DNA of 64,000 nt from UBA1447 sp964627535 (GTDB taxonomy: Bacteria > Bacillota > Clostridia > Oscillospirales > Acutalibacteraceae): positions 11,106-75,105 of the forward strand of contig CAZVJW010000016.1 of assembly GCA_964627535.1 (NCBI GenBank). Direction: 5' to 3'. Of the stretch, positions 61,186 through 64,000 are shown piece by piece. A model generated the notes under the pieces. It made no database searches. It was not told the DNA's origin and worked only from the letters and a program-made list of their open reading frames with translations. The position numbers were made by a program, and so were the translations under genes. Every line of letters begins with the position of its first letter. Within the stretch, counting starts at the first letter, position 1.

Positions 61186-62721
61186 ATGGAACACAAACCT
61201 AATATTTTATTTGTTTTAGCCGATGACATGGGTGCCTGGGCGATGAAAAACGCGGGCAATAATGATATTTTCACACCCAATTTGGATGATCTGGCAAACC
61301 AAGGTGTTAAATTTAACAATTTCTTTTGTGCCAGTCCGGTCTGTTCACCAGCAAGAGCTTCGATACTCACGGGCACAATTCCTTCACGCCACGGCGTTCA
61401 CGACTGGCTGGCAAGAGGTAATATAGAGGGCGAAGAAGAGGATAAAAAGAAGTTTTATGAAAGCCGGATTTATAACCTGAAACAAAATTGCCGCGAAACC
61501 GTACCGCAGCAATACCTGAACAATATCACAACTTACACCTCCCTTTTGGCAAACGAAGGGTATCAATGCTGCCTCAGCGGCAAGTGGCATCTTGGCGACA
61601 GCTGCACGCCTCAGCAGGGCTTCAAAAACTGGTACACCATAGCCACGGGCGGCGGCAGTTATATGGAGCCGAGAATTGTTGAAAACGGCGAAATTACGTA
61701 CCCCAAACAATATATCACGGATTTAATCACCGAAAACGCAATTAAAAATCTTAACGAGTTCAAAGAGAAACCCGGCCCTTTTTACCTGAGCGTTCACTAT
61801 ACGGCCCCTCATTCTCCCTGGGATAAGCATGAACACCCAAACGACATATGGGAGCTATATGAAAACATAAAGTTTGACTGCACACCCGAAGAAAAAGAAT
61901 ACCATCCCTGTTTTTCATTCTCCGCTCCGTTCGGGCAAGGCGAAAAAAGAAAAGAGCTGCTGCGCGGCTATTACTCCGCAATAACGGCGATGGACAGAGG
62001 AATAGGAAAAATCATCGACACTCTCAAAAAAAACGGACTATATGACGATACGATTATTATCTTTACATCCGACAACGGCATGAATATGGGTCACCACGGA
62101 CTTTTCGGAAAGGGAAATTCGACATTTCCTCAAAATATGTATGACACCTCCGTAAAAATTCCGTTTATCATCTCTTGGCCGAAAGCGATTGAGCGCGGCC
62201 GAGTTGCCGAAAATCTTTTCAGCCACTATGATATTATGCCAACGCTTATTGAATATCTCGGCCTTTCGGGCAAGGTTATACAAAAGCTCCCCGGAAGGAG
62301 CTTCGCGGATATTCTGAACGGAAAAGAGATTGACAATGCCGGCAGCATCATTACCTTCAGCGAATACGGATATTCCAGAATGATCAGAAACAAACAGTTT
62401 AAGCTGATTACAAGAGGCGGCAGATATTACGATGAATTTTATGATTTAGGAAACGACCCCGATGAGAAATGTAACTTGATAAAAGATAAAAAACACCGTT
62501 CGACCATCAATAATCTCAAAAAAGAGCTTGATGAATGGTTCAGGGAATACTCAAGCAAGCATTACGGCGGCAGAAAACACAAAGTGTTGGGCCACGGACA
62601 GCTCTACAACTTTGACTGCGGCAAGAAAGCCCTTTTTACCGGAACCGTAAAGTATAAAGACCCGTATAAAGCAAGGATGTATATTGTTAAAAACATGACA
62701 TTACGGCAGCTGCTGAAGTAA
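61186..62721 (+). CDS. Sulfatase
   Basis: A 511-residue alkaline-phosphatase-fold sulfatase. The formylglycine site is Cys53-Ser-Pro-Ala-Arg57 in SPVCSPARASILTG. Metal ligands include Asp13/Asp14 (VLADDMG) and Asp-Asn in FTSDNGMNMGHHG. There is no signal peptide, so it is predicted cytoplasmic. The Cys-type site needs an anaerobic maturase (anSME), which is not in the window. The substrate is unknown; sulfated glycans are typical. Confidence 0.9.
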   Translation: MEHKPNILFVLADDMGAWAMKNAGNNDIFTPNLDDLANQGVKFNNFFCASPVCSPARASILTGTIPSRHGVHDWLARGNIEGEEEDKKKFYESRIYNLKQNCRETVPQQYLNNITTYTSLLANEGYQCCLSGKWHLGDSCTPQQGFKNWYTIATGGGSYMEPRIVENGEITYPKQYITDLITENAIKNLNEFKEKPGPFYLSVHYTAPHSPWDKHEHPNDIWELYENIKFDCTPEEKEYHPCFSFSAPFGQGEKRKELLRGYYSAITAMDRGIGKIIDTLKKNGLYDDTIIIFTSDNGMNMGHHGLFGKGNSTFPQNMYDTSVKIPFIISWPKAIERGRVAENLFSHYDIMPTLIEYLGLSGKVIQKLPGRSFADILNGKEIDNAGSIITFSEYGYSRMIRNKQFKLITRGGRYYDEFYDLGNDPDEKCNLIKDKKHRSTINNLKKELDEWFREYSSKHYGGRKHKVLGHGQLYNFDCGKKALFTGTVKYKDPYKARMYIVKNMTLRQLLK

Positions 62722-62767
62722 TTATCGCAAAATGTTGCGGTTTAACCCGCTTATAACAGGAGTATTT

Positions 62768-63202
62768 ATGAGAATACTGATTGACGCCGACGGCTGCCCC
62801 GTTGTGGATATTACCGTGGCTGTTGCGAAGCAGAATAAAATCGAGTGTATCATTCTTTGCGACACTTCCCATGTGTTTGAGAAGGAAGGCGCTCAAACCG
62901 TAACGGTCTCAAAAGGTTCCGACAGCGTGGACTTCACACTTGTAAATATGATACAGAGCGGCGATATCGTCGTTACTCAGGATTACGGACTCGCGGCAAT
63001 GTGCCTGGCGAGGAAAGCTATAACAATAAGCCAGGACGGCAGGATATATGACGATGATAATATAGACGGGCTGTTGTTGGTAAGGCATCATTCCAAAAAA
63101 ATCCGAATGGCCGGCGGCAGAACAAAAGGGCCGTCCAAACGGACAGCCGAACAGGATGAGCATTTTAAGGAAACGCTGATTAAGCTAATCAAATACTACT
63201 AA
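62768..63202 (+). CDS. YaiI/YqxD family protein (UPF0178)
   Basis: A 144-residue PIN-like/NYN-type protein. N-terminal MRILIDADGCPVVD, VTVSKGSDSVDF, GDIVVTQDYGLAAMCLARKA and the RMAGGRTKGPSKR tail are all family marks. The start is ATG at 62768 with CAGGAG upstream; an earlier ATG would run through that site. Family function is unproven; a nuclease is suspected from the fold. Confidence 0.92.
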   Translation: MRILIDADGCPVVDITVAVAKQNKIECIILCDTSHVFEKEGAQTVTVSKGSDSVDFTLVNMIQSGDIVVTQDYGLAAMCLARKAITISQDGRIYDDDNIDGLLLVRHHSKKIRMAGGRTKGPSKRTAEQDEHFKETLIKLIKYY

Positions 63203-63238
63203 CCACCGATTAGTATAAAATAATTCTTTGATATTTTT

Positions 63239-63270
63239 GAGGCTGTCTCTTTCGAAACAGCCTCTTTCTA
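63239..63270 (+). terminator. Terminator after the YaiI/YqxD gene
   Basis: GAGGCTGT (63239-63246) pairs with ACAGCCTC (63257-63264), followed by TTTCT. An isolated GATTAGTAT tip lies just upstream at 63209. Confidence 0.75.
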
Positions 63271-63286
63271 TATGGATTTTTCATTT

Positions 63287-63331
63287 ATACTAATTACTCA
63301 TAAAAATCAAACTAAAAAATCCGCATAAACC
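63287..63331 (-). mobile_element. ATACTAAT-tipped palindromic element, half copy 5 (reverse)
   Basis: 45 bases, ATACTAATTACTCATAAAAA then CTAAAAAATCCGC. It is the reverse complement of the right half of copies 2 and 3; similarity stops near 63331. A truncated copy in the 164-base spacer. Confidence 0.65.
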
Positions 63332-63366
63332 ATGTGTCAACAACCCCGTCCCCCTTGGCACATTGA

Positions 63367-64000
63367 CTATGTTGCCACGCCCGTGCTCTGGTCAAGCGTT
63401 AACGCGAAATTTTGCACATCCAGAATAACGTCGAAATCGTTTTCATCAATAATACCGTCCCGGAAGACGTCCCCGGCTTTGCTATAAGCCATGTCTGTAA
63501 CCGCGTCCCATTGCGGCAGCACATAATTACCGATATTAATAATGGTGTCCGCGTCGACGGTGTCGATAACCCCGTCACCGTTTACATCACCGAAGATAAC
63601 AATTTTATAACATTCAACTATTGCCCCGTCTTTTATTACATTAACAACCGTGCCCGTCCTTAAAATGCCGGGTGCAGACACATAGGACAATTCGTATCCG
63701 GCTGCGACATCCACATAGCCGACCAATGAAGTTATCCCTGCTGGTAAGCCATAGACAAACCTATTATCATAATCAGCCACACAGTTTGTTCCCGCCGCTG
63801 CCGCCAAATAATTAGCCTCAAAGGGGACTCCGTTACTATTTGCATATTCTTCGGCGTAAGAACCGAAATAACCTTTTATGGTGATGTTATCGCACAAATA
63901 AAAAGCATGATCCCCAATGCTTGTGACACTATTTGGGATTGTAACGCTTGTCAATCCGGAGCAAGCGGAAAAAGCATAGTAACCAATACTTGTAACACTG
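63367..64000 (-). CDS. LRR (BspA-type) surface protein with C-terminal dockerin, N-terminus outside window
   Basis: The frame is open to the right edge. It begins with leucine-rich repeat units of the LRR_5/BspA type (SVTIPNSVTSIGDHAF). A linker with IVIFGDVNGDGVIDTVDADT begins a type I dockerin; a second calcium-loop repeat is AGDVFRDGIIDENDFDVIL. Dockerins bind cohesins, so the protein may belong to a cellulosome-like or surface complex. The second loop (FRDGIIDENDF) has a Phe-Arg insertion where Asn-x-Asp is common, but still has Asp residues to bind calcium. Confidence 0.85.
   Translation of the reverse strand, partial: SVTSIGYYAFSACSGLTSVTIPNSVTSIGDHAFYLCDNITIKGYFGSYAEEYANSNGVPFEANYLAAAAGTNCVADYDNRFVYGLPAGITSLVGYVDVAAGYELSYVSAPGILRTGTVVNVIKDGAIVECYKIVIFGDVNGDGVIDTVDADTIINIGNYVLPQWDAVTDMAYSKAGDVFRDGIIDENDFDVILDVQNFALTLDQSTGVAT

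Overview
The window is low-to-middling GC DNA from a Firmicute, most likely an anaerobic Clostridia member (Oscillospirales or Clostridiales-like). The reasons are the gene content and order: ClpE-type zinc-finger Clp ATPase, CvpA, DUF512 radical-SAM protein next to Der, MtaB, an RpmF zinc-ribbon protein behind YceD, a corrinoid-activation (RACo-like) protein, a NupNOPQ-type nucleoside transporter, DUF6273 and dockerin/BspA-type surface proteins, strong AGGAGG ribosome sites, and frequent TTG/GTG starts. No rRNA, tRNA, CRISPR array or prophage was seen. The genus cannot be fixed from the sequence alone.

Layout. 1-830: end of a Gfo/Idh/MocA oxidoreductase. 1061-16781 (minus): a long housekeeping run, in transcription order DUF512 protein, der, ruvC, ruvA, ruvB, glmM, a methyltransferase, ecfA1, ecfA2, ecfT, truA, a DUF5711-like protein, a CvpA-like protein, pgsA and clpE. 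Several of these genes overlap by 1-8 bases. 17131-19703 (minus): pgi, a small P-loop protein, yceD-like, rpmF. 19941-21770 (plus): mtaB and a GNAT acetyltransferase. 21767-29725 (minus): xylA, xylB and a secreted beta-helix (GH141-like) protein, followed by tmcAL and a RACo-like protein. xylA is divergent from ackA (29835, plus), with two sigma-A-type promoters lying on top of each other. 31436-37937 (plus): a secreted DUF6273 protein, an M29-type aminopeptidase-like protein, a Tam-like methyltransferase, an unknown protein, a glutaredoxin-like protein and a UroD-family protein.

38150-47303 (minus) is a complete deoxynucleoside/nucleoside salvage operon: deoC, deoB, cdd, the lipoprotein NupN, ATPase NupO, permeases NupP and NupQ, and pyrimidine-nucleoside phosphorylase. 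It imports nucleosides, deaminates cytidine, cleaves the glycosidic bond, isomerises the pentose phosphate and splits deoxyribose phosphate into glycolytic intermediates. 47480-50783 holds a signalling locus: a PAS sensor-like protein without kinase domains, a NarL-type response regulator, and a complete 7TM histidine kinase converging on the regulator with an 8-base overlap. 51322-59724 encodes a giant (about 2800 residue) secreted surface protein. The right end has a pyridoxal kinase, a sulfatase, a YaiI/YqxD protein and the C-terminal part of an LRR-dockerin protein.

The most unusual layer is intergenic. A family of non-coding palindromic elements with ATACTAAT / ATTAGTAT tips occurs as about 103-bp copies (838, 16909, 51004, 60097, half copy 63287), as two 31-bp minimal copies on either side of the DUF6273 gene, and as a longer relative at 59821. 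The copy at 51004 sits inside the first codons of a small YegP/DUF1508-like gene and breaks it; removing 104 bases restores the frame. Separate 11-bp tandem arrays abut the stop codons of xylB and deoC. No clearly new defence or biosynthetic system was found; the repeat family and the signalling locus are the best leads.
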